Below, piece by piece: positions 42,018 through 50,784 of a DNA stretch of 55,715 nucleotides; position 1 is the first letter of the stretch; each line of letters begins with the position of its first letter. The notes below the pieces were generated by a model. That model saw only the letters and a program-made list of their open reading frames with translations, did no database searches and was not told the DNA's origin. Position numbers and translations under genes: made by a program. Origin of the DNA: Actinomycetota bacterium (lineage in GTDB: Bacteria; Actinomycetota; Acidimicrobiia; Acidimicrobiales; Ilumatobacteraceae); the NCBI GenBank assembly GCA_005790505.1, contig SXUP01000039.1:1-55715 (forward strand), written 5' to 3'.

Positions 42018-44114
42018 TCAGCGCGCGCCTACGGCGTCAATAAACGGACCGAGTGTTTCAGAAACGGTCGGAGTCAACCATCTCATGACTGTGTCTGACA
42101 AGTGATGAAAATCTCGATACACCAATATATTCCCGACTACGACAGGGCAGAAGTCGTTCGAGCACAACCATCGACGTGGCTCAACAAAACTCACTTCTGC
42201 TTTCTGCGTGGCTGCACGAACAACATCGTCAATTGCGACGACTATGCCCGCCGGAGCGCGCGGTGCACAGGCCCCAATTGATCGCCGTCTTGCTGAAATA
42301 CATTCTGGAACTGAGGGCAATGGGTCTGGAGTGTCTCCCAACATCACCGGCTCGATCCCGTCTGCCCGCAGGGAGTCAAAGAGCAACGGGAGTTTTTCTT
42401 TCCAGACATTTGATTTGATGAATTGACGATCTTTGGAGTCTCGAATTCCATAGTACTCCCCAAGTAGTACGACGTCTGCTTGTTCCTGAACCATGTATTT
42501 ACGAACGTTCTTGCGCCACGTGGCGCAGTGCCCAAAGTCAACCCCATCATGAACGTTGTAGGGCACGATGTCAAGAAAGGGACAACCACCTTGCGTAAGT
42601 GCAATTAATCGCCAACGCCGTTCTTTTGCAATCACGTTGAGTGCCGAGAACCATTGCGCCGCGTGTGAATCGCCCCACAATGCAACTGTGATTGAGCCCT
42701 CGGGATCACCAAAAATGCAATTCGGTTTTATCGTGGTGTCGTAATATTGATGGCAGTCGTTTTTATAAATAAGCGGCATATCGTTTTCTGCCGTCAACAA
42801 TGAAGGTTCTAGATTGTCAGGAACTACCTGTACATCAACCGCTTCAATGATCGCCTGCAGAGCACCGGTGTTGACCATCGAGATAGGCACAGGAGCCGAT
42901 GCAATAGTTGTCGTCGTTTGAACCGTGGTTGTGGGGGCCACTGTGGGGGCCACGGCAATTATTCCAGTAGAAATATTTGGGTCATATCTGGCTAATGCCA
43001 CTCCAGTTATGAGACCACTCAACACCGCCCCACTGCCAAGAGCAAGCACTAAGGCTGGCTTGGAAACAAGAGTTCGTGAACGACGAATTGGGTTTTCAAT
43101 GAACGAAAATCCAAGTGCTGAAAGCCCCACAGTAACGAGCAGCAACGCCAGTTTCTGCGTCGTTGTCAACTGGTCACCGACATATGCCTCTCCAAGTATC
43201 AGGATCGGCCAATGCCACATGTAAAGCGAATACGAACGCGCACCAACCCACTGCAAGGGCTTTACACCAAGCACAAGGAGAGGGCCTCCCCGTACATCAT
43301 CACCCGCCAACAAAACACCTGCTGTTGCAAGTACTGGAACAATTGCGATCCAACCAGGGAACCCGCTCGCGTCTTCAAAAGTTATTACACAGATTGCGAT
43401 GATGGCAACACCAACCCAGCCGATAGCTGATCGTATCTGCGCTGGAATTTCCGTCGCCTGCTTATAGAAAACTGCCAGCAATGCACCAAGTCCCATCTCC
43501 CACGCTCTGGTATGTAGACCAAAGAACGACCATGACGGGTTTGAACCAGTGAATCCCGCACTCAATGCAAATGAAACCACGATCAACACGCACATCGTTG
43601 CGCCAACTCGCCGACGGATATCACGTGCACCAATTGACACAACAGCAATTAGCGCCGCCCACACCAAATAGAATTGTTCTTCAACTGCCAATGACCAATA
43701 GTGCTGTATCGGAGAAGGCGGCAATGCTGATGTCAGATAATCAGTGCCTCGGTTGGCAAAAACAAAATTGACAGAAAAAACTGCTGCGGCTTTTATATCG
43801 TGAGCAAGATTGGCGAGCCGAGTTGGCTCAAGCCAGATAACAGCACCTACTGCTGTAGAAACCAGAACTACTGCTGAAATCGGTAGCAGACGACGTATCC
43901 GACGGGAGTAAAAATCAATCAGAGAAATTCGTCCTGTTGAGACCCTTTCATCCACCAGCAACGATGTAATCAAGAAGCCAGAAATCACAAAAAAGATGTC
44001 AACCCCGACATATCCACCCTTTGTTCCGGGCACCCCAAAGTGAAACAACAGAACCGCAATCACCGCCAATGCACGAAGACCCTCGATATCGCCACGGTGC
44101 TTCACATACTGCAC
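42018..44114 (-). CDS. Membrane acyltransferase (OafA/YrhL-type) with C-terminal SGNH domain
   Basis: A 698-aa protein. Residues about 1-390 form the acyltransferase-3 membrane domain: HRGDIEGLRALAVIAVLLFHFG with the catalytic His, FFVISGFLIT, and YSRRIRRLLP. A Thr/Pro/Ala-rich linker (about 395-415) leads to an extracellular SGNH hydrolase-like domain with WGDSHAAQW as the GDS block and DFHHLSD near the end as the Asp/His block. These proteins O-acylate cell-envelope glycans. The start is GTG 44114, or GTG 44105 three codons on. Confidence 0.92.
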   Translation of the reverse strand: MQYVKHRGDIEGLRALAVIAVLLFHFGVPGTKGGYVGVDIFFVISGFLITSLLVDERVSTGRISLIDFYSRRIRRLLPISAVVLVSTAVGAVIWLEPTRLANLAHDIKAAAVFSVNFVFANRGTDYLTSALPPSPIQHYWSLAVEEQFYLVWAALIAVVSIGARDIRRRVGATMCVLIVVSFALSAGFTGSNPSWSFFGLHTRAWEMGLGALLAVFYKQATEIPAQIRSAIGWVGVAIIAICVITFEDASGFPGWIAIVPVLATAGVLLAGDDVRGGPLLVLGVKPLQWVGARSYSLYMWHWPILILGEAYVGDQLTTTQKLALLLVTVGLSALGFSFIENPIRRSRTLVSKPALVLALGSGAVLSGLITGVALARYDPNISTGIIAVAPTVAPTTTVQTTTTIASAPVPISMVNTGALQAIIEAVDVQVVPDNLEPSLLTAENDMPLIYKNDCHQYYDTTIKPNCIFGDPEGSITVALWGDSHAAQWFSALNVIAKERRWRLIALTQGGCPFLDIVPYNVHDGVDFGHCATWRKNVRKYMVQEQADVVLLGEYYGIRDSKDRQFIKSNVWKEKLPLLFDSLRADGIEPVMLGDTPDPLPSVPECISARRRSIGACAPRAPAGIVVAIDDVVRAATQKAEVSFVEPRRWLCSNDFCPVVVGNILVYRDFHHLSDTVMRWLTPTVSETLGPFIDAVGAR

Positions 44115-44140
44115 AATAGTTGACTAGCCTGTCAACGGTA

Positions 44141-45079
44141 GTGACATCTTCGCAGCGCATTTATTCCACTGGATCAAGACTCAATGTCATTGCTCTTGCC
44201 TTCTTGATATTTTTTCTTGCTGCGTGCAGCAATTCTGATGCCTCACCAAATAATCCGCCACCAACTGTTACAACCGCGCCGATTGATGCGCCCACAACGG
44301 TTCCAACCACTGTCACATCAACCACGGTTCCCGCTCCCGTGATTGAAAAATGTGTCATTGCTGCCAAGTTCCTATCGGCTACTTCTCGTGGCAAAGATGT
44401 CAGGTGTCTTCAAAAAGCCCTCGTCGCAAATGGTTTGCTGACGAGTGAAATAACCGGCTATTACGGCTCGGCGACTTTTAATGCTGTAAAAAGATTGCAA
44501 GAGAGCCGAGAGCTCTTTGTTGACGGAAAAGTTGGTCGCGAGACTGCTTTGTCTCTTGATATCTGGCCCACTGAAGTTTCCCTCGTCGTTCGTACTGCTG
44601 TACCGGCGCCCAATGCAGTCGACCTCATGGGTTTTACATTGTCAAGTGTCGCCACGAGCGGCCCCGATGCCCCACCACTTCCTGCACATTCAACAAAAGG
44701 TCGTCGTGTGGTTTACAGCCGCGCCCAACAACGGGTGTGGGCGATCAACGCAAAAAATGTCGTCATCCGATCGTGGCTCGTTTCAGGAAGCAAGTTCGAA
44801 AACGAACTTCCTGGCACCTACAAGGTTTTTAGCCGTTCCGAAAAAGCCGTCGCCATTAATGGCAAGTCCTATTTCTATAAAATGGTTAGGTGGTTAAAAA
44901 CAAAAAATAACCTAATCGGCTTTCATTCACTTCCACTGCGTACTGCTGATGACTCCGCTTATCAAACCGAGCAACAACTTGGGCTTCGCTTGTCTGATGG
45001 CTGTCAACGACAAGCCAACCTAGATGCTGATTTCTTGTGGGAATTCGCTGTCATTGGCACACCTATTACCGTGCTCTAG
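44141..45079 (+). CDS. Lipoprotein L,D-transpeptidase (YkuD) with peptidoglycan-binding domain
   Basis: A 312-aa envelope protein. The signal peptide ends in a perfect lipobox at Cys29 (FLAAC), followed by a Pro/Thr-rich linker. A peptidoglycan-binding type 1 domain (DVRCLQKALVANGLL, YGSATFNAVKRLQ) is at about residues 80-140. The C-terminal YkuD domain contains GFHSLP and the catalytic segment LSDGCQRQ. The usual motif is (S/T)HGC followed by an Arg a little later; here His is replaced by Asp. The frame opens at TTG 44120, but GTG 44141 is preferred because it avoids a long N-terminus before the signal. Confidence 0.85.
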   Translation: MTSSQRIYSTGSRLNVIALAFLIFFLAACSNSDASPNNPPPTVTTAPIDAPTTVPTTVTSTTVPAPVIEKCVIAAKFLSATSRGKDVRCLQKALVANGLLTSEITGYYGSATFNAVKRLQESRELFVDGKVGRETALSLDIWPTEVSLVVRTAVPAPNAVDLMGFTLSSVATSGPDAPPLPAHSTKGRRVVYSRAQQRVWAINAKNVVIRSWLVSGSKFENELPGTYKVFSRSEKAVAINGKSYFYKMVRWLKTKNNLIGFHSLPLRTADDSAYQTEQQLGLRLSDGCQRQANLDADFLWEFAVIGTPITVL

Positions 45080-45089
45080 CAGAATCTTT

Positions 45090-45860
45090 TTATGGCAACG
45101 GATGCGGATGGGCAGTTGGCTGCAAAAGTGCATCTGTCCCCCCATCAACAAACAGCACTTGACCAACCACGAATGATGCCTTCGTTGAAAGCAAAAAAGC
45201 GATCGCCGATGCCACCTCTTCGGGTTGTCCCCAGCGTCCGCGCGGAATCGGAATCATGCCCAACTGTTCTTTCATCAACGGCACATCCAACAACGGGCGT
45301 GTCATCGCCGTGTCTATGACACCGGGTGCGACTGCATTGAGGCGAATTCCAGACTGCATCCAATTGTTTGATTGCATCCGCACCCAGAAGGCAATCGCTA
45401 ATTTGCCCGCAGGATAGGCGACATACTCGTCACGCTGATTAAAACTTGCCACTGCAGATTCTTCATCTTGACTCAGAAAAATCATCGCATCATCGACAGC
45501 CAAACCTGGAGTCATCGTCGTGGAGTTAGAAGAAATCATCACTACTGCTGGATCGCTGCCTCTTTCGAGGGCTGGGCGCAAACCGTTGACCACCGCAAGA
45601 GTGCCGTAGAAATTGATTCGAACCTTCAATTCATTTGACGCCGGATTGCTCACACCTGCACAGGGCACAAGACCATCCAAAACTCCACCACTCAAGGCCA
45701 TGACTTCAGCAATGATTCGATTGCGATCACTTACTTTTGCCAGGTCACCACACACGTCAGCATCGTGCAAGTCCACCCCAATCACCTGATGACCAAGCGC
45801 CTCAAGGGCCGTCTTTGTGGCTGCCCCAATTCCAGAAGCTGTGCCTGTCACGCAAATCAT
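45090..45860 (-). CDS. SDR-family oxidoreductase (hydroxysteroid dehydrogenase-like)
   Basis: A 256-aa short-chain dehydrogenase that begins right at the cofactor strand ([12 protein letters not shown]). It lacks an intact NNAG (VPCAGVSN) and has a long substrate loop before YVAYPAGK, the catalytic Tyr-Lys. This pattern, and the segment [11 protein letters not shown], resembles 3-alpha-hydroxysteroid dehydrogenase/carbonyl reductase. It overlaps the VOC gene upstream by 4 nt and is the last gene of the 49747-45090 unit. Confidence 0.85.
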   Translation of the reverse strand: MICVTGTASGIGAATKTALEALGHQVIGVDLHDADVCGDLAKVSDRNRIIAEVMALSGGVLDGLVPCAGVSNPASNELKVRINFYGTLAVVNGLRPALERGSDPAVVMISSNSTTMTPGLAVDDAMIFLSQDEESAVASFNQRDEYVAYPAGKLAIAFWVRMQSNNWMQSGIRLNAVAPGVIDTAMTRPLLDVPLMKEQLGMIPIPRGRWGQPEEVASAIAFLLSTKASFVVGQVLFVDGGTDALLQPTAHPHPLP

Positions 45861-46264
45861 TGTGCGCCGTTAATCACTGCACCTTCATGACGTTGCAAGA
45901 GTTCAATTGAATAACCGTCAGGATCAAGAATAAATGCGATAGTCACGGGCCAGCGCTCTAGTCGTTGGGGAAGCATGGTGGACGTAAATCCTGCCTCAAC
46001 GGCACGATCGTGCACGTCTTTGCAATCGTCAACATTCATATAGATCTTCCAAAGCGCCGCACCATGTTCTATCTCCCCGGAACGCTCAAGATGTTGTGCC
46101 AACTGCACCCGACCACCACCAACATCAGCAGCCAGCACGATCTCTTCAACTCCTGGTATCTGGGTGCGTGATTGAACCTTTAGACCGATGATCTCAGTGT
46201 AAAAACGTTCCGAACGCTTTATATCGGTGACGTTTATGCAGTACTGACCAACTGTTGTAGCCAT
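45857..46264 (-). CDS. VOC (glyoxalase/dioxygenase) superfamily protein
   Basis: A 135-aa protein with two beta-alpha-beta-beta-beta modules: the N-terminal half has [20 protein letters not shown] and the C-terminal half has [20 protein letters not shown]. The metal-ligand positions (His/Gln and Glu) are partly visible, for example Glu in YSIELLQ. Members include glyoxalase I and extradiol dioxygenases. GGGGGAAAT precedes the ATG. It lies between an amidohydrolase and an SDR, consistent with a ring-cleavage or isomerisation step. Confidence 0.85.
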   Translation of the reverse strand: MATTVGQYCINVTDIKRSERFYTEIIGLKVQSRTQIPGVEEIVLAADVGGGRVQLAQHLERSGEIEHGAALWKIYMNVDDCKDVHDRAVEAGFTSTMLPQRLERWPVTIAFILDPDGYSIELLQRHEGAVINGAQ

Positions 46265-46291
46265 ATTTCCCCCTTGCTAACGGTGTTCAGA

Positions 46292-47581
46292 TTACGGAAT
46301 TAAAGAAAAATCATGATCGGTCAACCAATGACGTCCGACCTCTTTTACTGGAGCCCACCGATCAACAAGGCGTTGACCAGTTGGATCATCATCAGTAATC
46401 TGCCCAAAGTCAGACGGACAGGGACCGATACGGTTGGCATGAACTTGGAGTTTTTCAAGGTCGAAACTGAAAAGTTCGGCAGCACTCAAGCCAACCATTA
46501 ACCGAGTCTCATCTATGGGGATATCGTGAAATGTCTTTGTCAACCAAGCACGAGTGTTTGGCCAGGTTCCTTCTGGATGTGGAAAATCATTTCCCCACAT
46601 GATGTTTCCAACTCCAATTTCATAGCGTTGTCCCAGTTCGCGTCGCTTTGTATTCGAAGCACCCATGAATACATTGCGATCAATATATTCACTTGGCAAC
46701 ATTTTGATTGCGCCTTTAAACGGATCTTGACCGAGTTTTTCTGTACCTTTCAGGCCCATGGCAAGGCGGTCCCAGAACCAGATCTGTGGCGGCAACCACC
46801 AACATCCAGCCTCTGTAACTCCAAATCGCAAACCAGGGAAACGCTCAAAGACTCCCGACCACAACATGAACCACAATGGACGAGCGGGCCACCACACCAC
46901 TTCAGTGACATAGATACCGAGGTGATTGTCGTATTCATCACGGGATGCTGAACCTGAATGCGTTGATATTGGCATGTTCAACTCTTCACACAGAGCCCAC
47001 ACTGGGTCGTAATGACGATCGTGATAGGGCAACTGATTCACCCACATCGCCGGAATCATCACACCAGCCAAACCAGTCTCTTTGGCCCGCCTAATTTCAG
47101 CCAACACTCGCGGCAAATCAGCAGTTATGGGCACGAGTGCCATTCCCCGCCGACGTTCGGGGCTTTGCGAACACAGTTCGGCAAGCCAACGATTATGAGC
47201 GATTGATCCGGCAAGACCCAGTTCTGGGTCCATATCACCTGACATTCCCAATCCTGCACCAAATGGCACGCACGTGCGACTCTCCACAGCATCAGCATCA
47301 GGGAAAATTATTTCTCCGGCCACACCGTCACCATCAAGTTCTAGGTCACGACGTGTTGCGTCCCAGCCACTCCGCAGTGCTTCTTCATTTTCCTCAAACC
47401 ATTTTTTCGCGTAGTCCTCATTGCGCACACCAAGCTTCGTGGAGGCCTCAAGAGCCGCATCTCGCTCGTCCAAGAAATCATCAAACTGTGGATGAAACTT
47501 TGCATCGAGATAGTTGCGATACTCTGCCGTTGGTAGTCCGGCATGACTGTCAGCCGAAACGATGATGTATGGGTCGTTCAT
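46292..47581 (-). CDS. Amidohydrolase-2 family metal-dependent hydrolase, copy 1
   Basis: A 429-aa TIM-barrel enzyme of the amidohydrolase-2 (ACMSD-like) family. The metal ligands are in SADSHAG, STHSGSASR and the C-terminal WGNDFPHPEG. Members decarboxylate or hydrolyse cyclic and aromatic acids. The frame opens at 47611, overlapping the upstream SDR; ATG 47581 is chosen because it follows a perfect AAAGGAGGC. It is a paralogue of the gene at 48515. Confidence 0.9.
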   Translation of the reverse strand: MNDPYIIVSADSHAGLPTAEYRNYLDAKFHPQFDDFLDERDAALEASTKLGVRNEDYAKKWFEENEEALRSGWDATRRDLELDGDGVAGEIIFPDADAVESRTCVPFGAGLGMSGDMDPELGLAGSIAHNRWLAELCSQSPERRRGMALVPITADLPRVLAEIRRAKETGLAGVMIPAMWVNQLPYHDRHYDPVWALCEELNMPISTHSGSASRDEYDNHLGIYVTEVVWWPARPLWFMLWSGVFERFPGLRFGVTEAGCWWLPPQIWFWDRLAMGLKGTEKLGQDPFKGAIKMLPSEYIDRNVFMGASNTKRRELGQRYEIGVGNIMWGNDFPHPEGTWPNTRAWLTKTFHDIPIDETRLMVGLSAAELFSFDLEKLQVHANRIGPCPSDFGQITDDDPTGQRLVDRWAPVKEVGRHWLTDHDFSLIP

Positions 47582-47585
47582 ATTT

Positions 47586-47594
47586 GCCTCCTTT
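47586..47594 (-). promoter_or_regulatory. Ribosome binding site AAAGGAGGC fixing the start at 47581
   Basis: This near-perfect Shine-Dalgarno sequence lies five to six bases before ATG 47581 and rules out the ten-codon longer frame. Confidence 0.8.
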
Positions 47595-47607
47595 GAGTTG
47601 TGCACTG

Positions 47608-48489
47608 TCATCCTGGAACCTGTCGCAAGTACGCCGGATTACTTCGTGCCCGCATTGACTCATATCTCAACCTCATTGACTCATCTCCCCGATCACTTGC
47701 TGGCATCATCCAAAAATTATTGTGCAAAATACCTTCCACCACAACTCCTGCCACCGCTTCGACGGGGGTATAGGCGATTTCTCGACCGGCAGCCTTCATC
47801 TGAACTTCCAATTGTTCAATTGTCGTGTAGGGGGTCTTGCGTGGTCGCTGCTTGGCAAACTCATCCGTTCGTGATCGCCACGACTCGAAAAGTCCAGTTC
47901 GCAAGATATTTGGTCCCGGAAACAAGACCGAGACACCAATTGACGATTCAACTTCTTGTAGTTGGGCATACAGACACTCTGAAACGGTGACTACGGCAGC
48001 TTTCGTTGCTGCATATTGCGGTGTACCCGACAATGGCGACACGCCACCATTGCCGGAGGATGTATTTACAATGTGTGCTTCTTGGCCGTGTGCCAGCATC
48101 GCTGGCACAAAAGCATTGATGCCATGAATAACTCCCATCACATTGACGGCAATAGCCCATTTCCAGTCATTGAGTTCGTGCTCCCACATGCGACCTTCCG
48201 CGCCAGCACCAATACCTGCGTTGTTGCAGACCACATGCACCGACCCGTATGTTGACAGTGTGAAATCACACAATGAATTGACTGACTCCTGATTCGTGAC
48301 ATCGGTGACATGACCACTTATCTCTAGTCCTTTTGCTTGCAAGTCAGTCACCGTCGCTGCAAGAAGATCAGACTGCACGTCGGCCAGCACCACCTTCATT
48401 CCTTCTTGGGCAAATCGCTCTCCGATGGCGCGACCAAGGCCCCCGCCACCTCCAGTGACGACTGCAACTTTTCCCGCCAATGTTTTCAA
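47608..48489 (-). CDS. SDR-family oxidoreductase (TTG start)
   Basis: A 293-aa short-chain dehydrogenase with cofactor motif TGGGGGLG, NNAG, and YAATK as the catalytic Tyr-Lys. The C-terminal part has a membrane-associated-like helix and PVEAVAGVVVEGI. The open frame reaches 48603, overlapping the upstream amidohydrolase; TTG 48489 is preferred because AGGAG lies six bases before it (48496-48500) and LKTLAGKVAVVTGG is the normal N-terminus. It lies between two amidohydrolase genes. Confidence 0.85.
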   Translation of the reverse strand: MKTLAGKVAVVTGGGGGLGRAIGERFAQEGMKVVLADVQSDLLAATVTDLQAKGLEISGHVTDVTNQESVNSLCDFTLSTYGSVHVVCNNAGIGAGAEGRMWEHELNDWKWAIAVNVMGVIHGINAFVPAMLAHGQEAHIVNTSSGNGGVSPLSGTPQYAATKAAVVTVSECLYAQLQEVESSIGVSVLFPGPNILRTGLFESWRSRTDEFAKQRPRKTPYTTIEQLEVQMKAAGREIAYTPVEAVAGVVVEGILHNNFWMMPASDRGDESMRLRYESMRARSNPAYLRQVPG

Positions 48490-48495
48490 GGTCGT

Positions 48496-48500
48496 CTCCT
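48496..48500 (-). promoter_or_regulatory. AGGAG ribosome binding site supporting a TTG start
   Basis: It lies six bases before TTG 48489 and has no competing ATG at suitable distance. Confidence 0.7.
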
Positions 48501-48514
48501 GTGAGTCACCAGAA

Positions 48515-49747
48515 TCATTCGTCAGCAGCAAGCCCAACAAAAGCGGGACAACGCTCGGCTTCTTTGGGCACGCCTCCTTTTGGAAGCGCGATTGCGACAT
48601 CATTCACCTTGGGTCCAATTTTGGCTGCAATCGGCGCAAGTTTTTTTAGATCAAATCCATAAACATCAGCCGCGGTAAGCCCCAACATCTGTTCTATTTC
48701 GCTGCGTTCACAATCGGCAAACGCTGCCCTGATTGCTTCCGTGCTGTAGGGGAAACAACTTTCCTTGTGCGGATAATCACTTCCCCACATAATGCTGTCG
48801 ACTCCAACTTTATGACGCGAAGGAACCTCATGAGGGCGGATGAAACTTGAGCCCGTATAGCACTGCCTGGCCCAATACTCACTTGGCTGCAGAGGCAGTT
48901 TTGACATCACCGGCAATCCCCAGATGTGTTCTTGAGATCCGACCGCCGTGCGCATTCGATGAAAGAAATAATCCAAGCGAGTCAGTTCACCTGGCACCCA
49001 CTCGGTTCCTTGTTCAGTGAACACACATTTCAATTCGGGGTACCGCTCTAAAGCCCCCGACACGATGAGATGAACCAAAGCGCGATGCGACCACCAGGTG
49101 ATTTCAAGCAAAAAAATCACAGGTGATTCGTCTTCGTCTGTCATTGGTGGACTTGCCCCACCACCGTGATGATTGACGGGCATCCCCAACTCTTGACACA
49201 CCTCCCACAAAGGACTGTAGTAATTGATGTCATACAACTCGGGCAAGCCAACGCCTGGTGGAACTCCAGGAAGTAGAACGCCCCCTGTTAGACCTGCCGA
49301 CTTGGCCCAGCGAATTTCTTGCACCGACGCCTCAATATCATGCAAATTAATCTGACAGATACCAGCGCGACGACCAGGTGTGCGACCGCAAAAATCAGCC
49401 AACCAGCGATTGTGCGCCTGAAGTCCAGCCCAACGTCGCTCTGATTCTCCGGCATTTAACGGTGGTGGTTGATATGTCAGCGACGACTTGGGGTAAAACG
49501 GTGGAATCGTATTGGGAAAAATAACTTCGGCAACTATTCCGTCTGCCTCCATATCGAACAAGCGTCGATCAGAGTCCCAATTTCGAGGACCGTCTGGGCC
49601 CGTCAAATCTTCATACGGAATTTCGTAGGTGTCAACCCAGGCATCAAACTCACTGCGGTATTTTTGTTCAAGGAAGGGTCGATACTCGTGCAATTCTGCC
49701 CCGGCATGACAGTCTGCCGAAATAACTGTGTAACGATCAGCATCCAT
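48515..49747 (-). CDS. Amidohydrolase-2 family metal-dependent hydrolase, copy 2
   Basis: A 410-aa TIM-barrel enzyme. Metal-ligand segments are SADCHAG (DxH), VNHHGGGA and WGSDYPHKES. It shares domain order and length with the copy at 46292 but is clearly diverged, so two successive or alternative substrates are likely. A perfect AGGAGG (49752-49757) precedes the ATG. It is the first gene of the five-gene unit that continues to 45090. Confidence 0.9.
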   Translation of the reverse strand: MDADRYTVISADCHAGAELHEYRPFLEQKYRSEFDAWVDTYEIPYEDLTGPDGPRNWDSDRRLFDMEADGIVAEVIFPNTIPPFYPKSSLTYQPPPLNAGESERRWAGLQAHNRWLADFCGRTPGRRAGICQINLHDIEASVQEIRWAKSAGLTGGVLLPGVPPGVGLPELYDINYYSPLWEVCQELGMPVNHHGGGASPPMTDEDESPVIFLLEITWWSHRALVHLIVSGALERYPELKCVFTEQGTEWVPGELTRLDYFFHRMRTAVGSQEHIWGLPVMSKLPLQPSEYWARQCYTGSSFIRPHEVPSRHKVGVDSIMWGSDYPHKESCFPYSTEAIRAAFADCERSEIEQMLGLTAADVYGFDLKKLAPIAAKIGPKVNDVAIALPKGGVPKEAERCPAFVGLAADE

Positions 49748-49794
49748 TACGCCTCCTATATATAAGGCAAGGCTAGCAACTTATGATTATGCAC

Positions 49795-50784
49795 TTACAA
49801 GCGCAGTGCGTACCACTGCGCTAATCGAATAAACCCTTCATCCAAGGAAACCTCCGGCACCCATTCTAGATGTTGGCGAGCGGGTCGCGGATCAAACCAG
49901 TGTGCCGTTCCAAGTTGCTGGGCCACAAAACGAGTAATTGGGGGTTCGGTAGCGCGCACCTTGGGCCAGACCCGCTCAATCATCGACCCCATGCGCAACG
50001 CTAGAGCAAGACCGATATAGCGAGGCTCGAACGCGACTCCTGCAGCCGTGCAAATAGATCGCATCAGTTCATTTACGGTTCGGGGTTCACCATTGGCAAT
50101 CACATACACCTGACCATCGCATCTGGCCCCACTATGCAGAGCGTCAAGTGCAGCAATATGTGCGCTGATGGCATTGTCAATATATGTGGTGTCAACTAGA
50201 GCATCACCAGTTCCGGCAATGGTCAATCTGCCTCGTGCCGCTCTCTCCACAACTCGACCAACCAACTGCCGATCGCCTGGACCCCACACCAAATGAGGGC
50301 GCGTGGCAACAACCGCAAAGCGATTGCGATCGGAACCCAGCACCATTTGTTCAGCAATTGCCTTTGATTCAGCATAATGAGAGTGTTTGCGACCAGTGAC
50401 CGCCGCCTGAGCGACATCACCAATAATTGAATGACCAGAATGCGCCACAGATGGAGTTGATACATACACGAGGCGCGAGACATCGTGCATCTTTGTTGCT
50501 GCTAGAACATTTGCCGTCCCATCAACATTGACGCTCTTAAAGTCGTTCCAATTACCCAGCACTCCAACACGTGCCGCTCCGTGAATAATCGCATCGCAAC
50601 CACGTGCTGCCAAAGCAACAGACTCACTATCGCGAATATCAGCCAATACATGTTGGGCATGACTATTGCCGTCAAATGTTGGGGCATTTCGCTGCAAGGA
50701 CACGACATCATCACCCCGATGCAAGAGACTGCTTGCAATTGAGCCCATCAACAAACTGCCGGCGCCAGTCACAAGAACTTTCAT
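49795..50784 (-). CDS. oleD: NAD(P)-dependent 2-alkyl-3-oxoalkanoate reductase OleD
   Basis: A 329-aa extended SDR. Cofactor motif TGAGSLLMGSIAS, then the catalytic Tyr-Lys in YAESK, and VSTPSVAHSG with the catalytic Ser/Thr. It resembles 3-beta-hydroxysteroid dehydrogenase-like reductases, the family of OleD. OleD reduces the beta-keto acid made by OleA to the beta-hydroxy acid. The start overlaps the oleBC stop by 4 nt (ATGA). The assignment rests on the oleA-oleBC-oleD gene set more than on any single residue. Confidence 0.85.
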   Translation of the reverse strand: MKVLVTGAGSLLMGSIASSLLHRGDDVVSLQRNAPTFDGNSHAQHVLADIRDSESVALAARGCDAIIHGAARVGVLGNWNDFKSVNVDGTANVLAATKMHDVSRLVYVSTPSVAHSGHSIIGDVAQAAVTGRKHSHYAESKAIAEQMVLGSDRNRFAVVATRPHLVWGPGDRQLVGRVVERAARGRLTIAGTGDALVDTTYIDNAISAHIAALDALHSGARCDGQVYVIANGEPRTVNELMRSICTAAGVAFEPRYIGLALALRMGSMIERVWPKVRATEPPITRFVAQQLGTAHWFDPRPARQHLEWVPEVSLDEGFIRLAQWYALRL

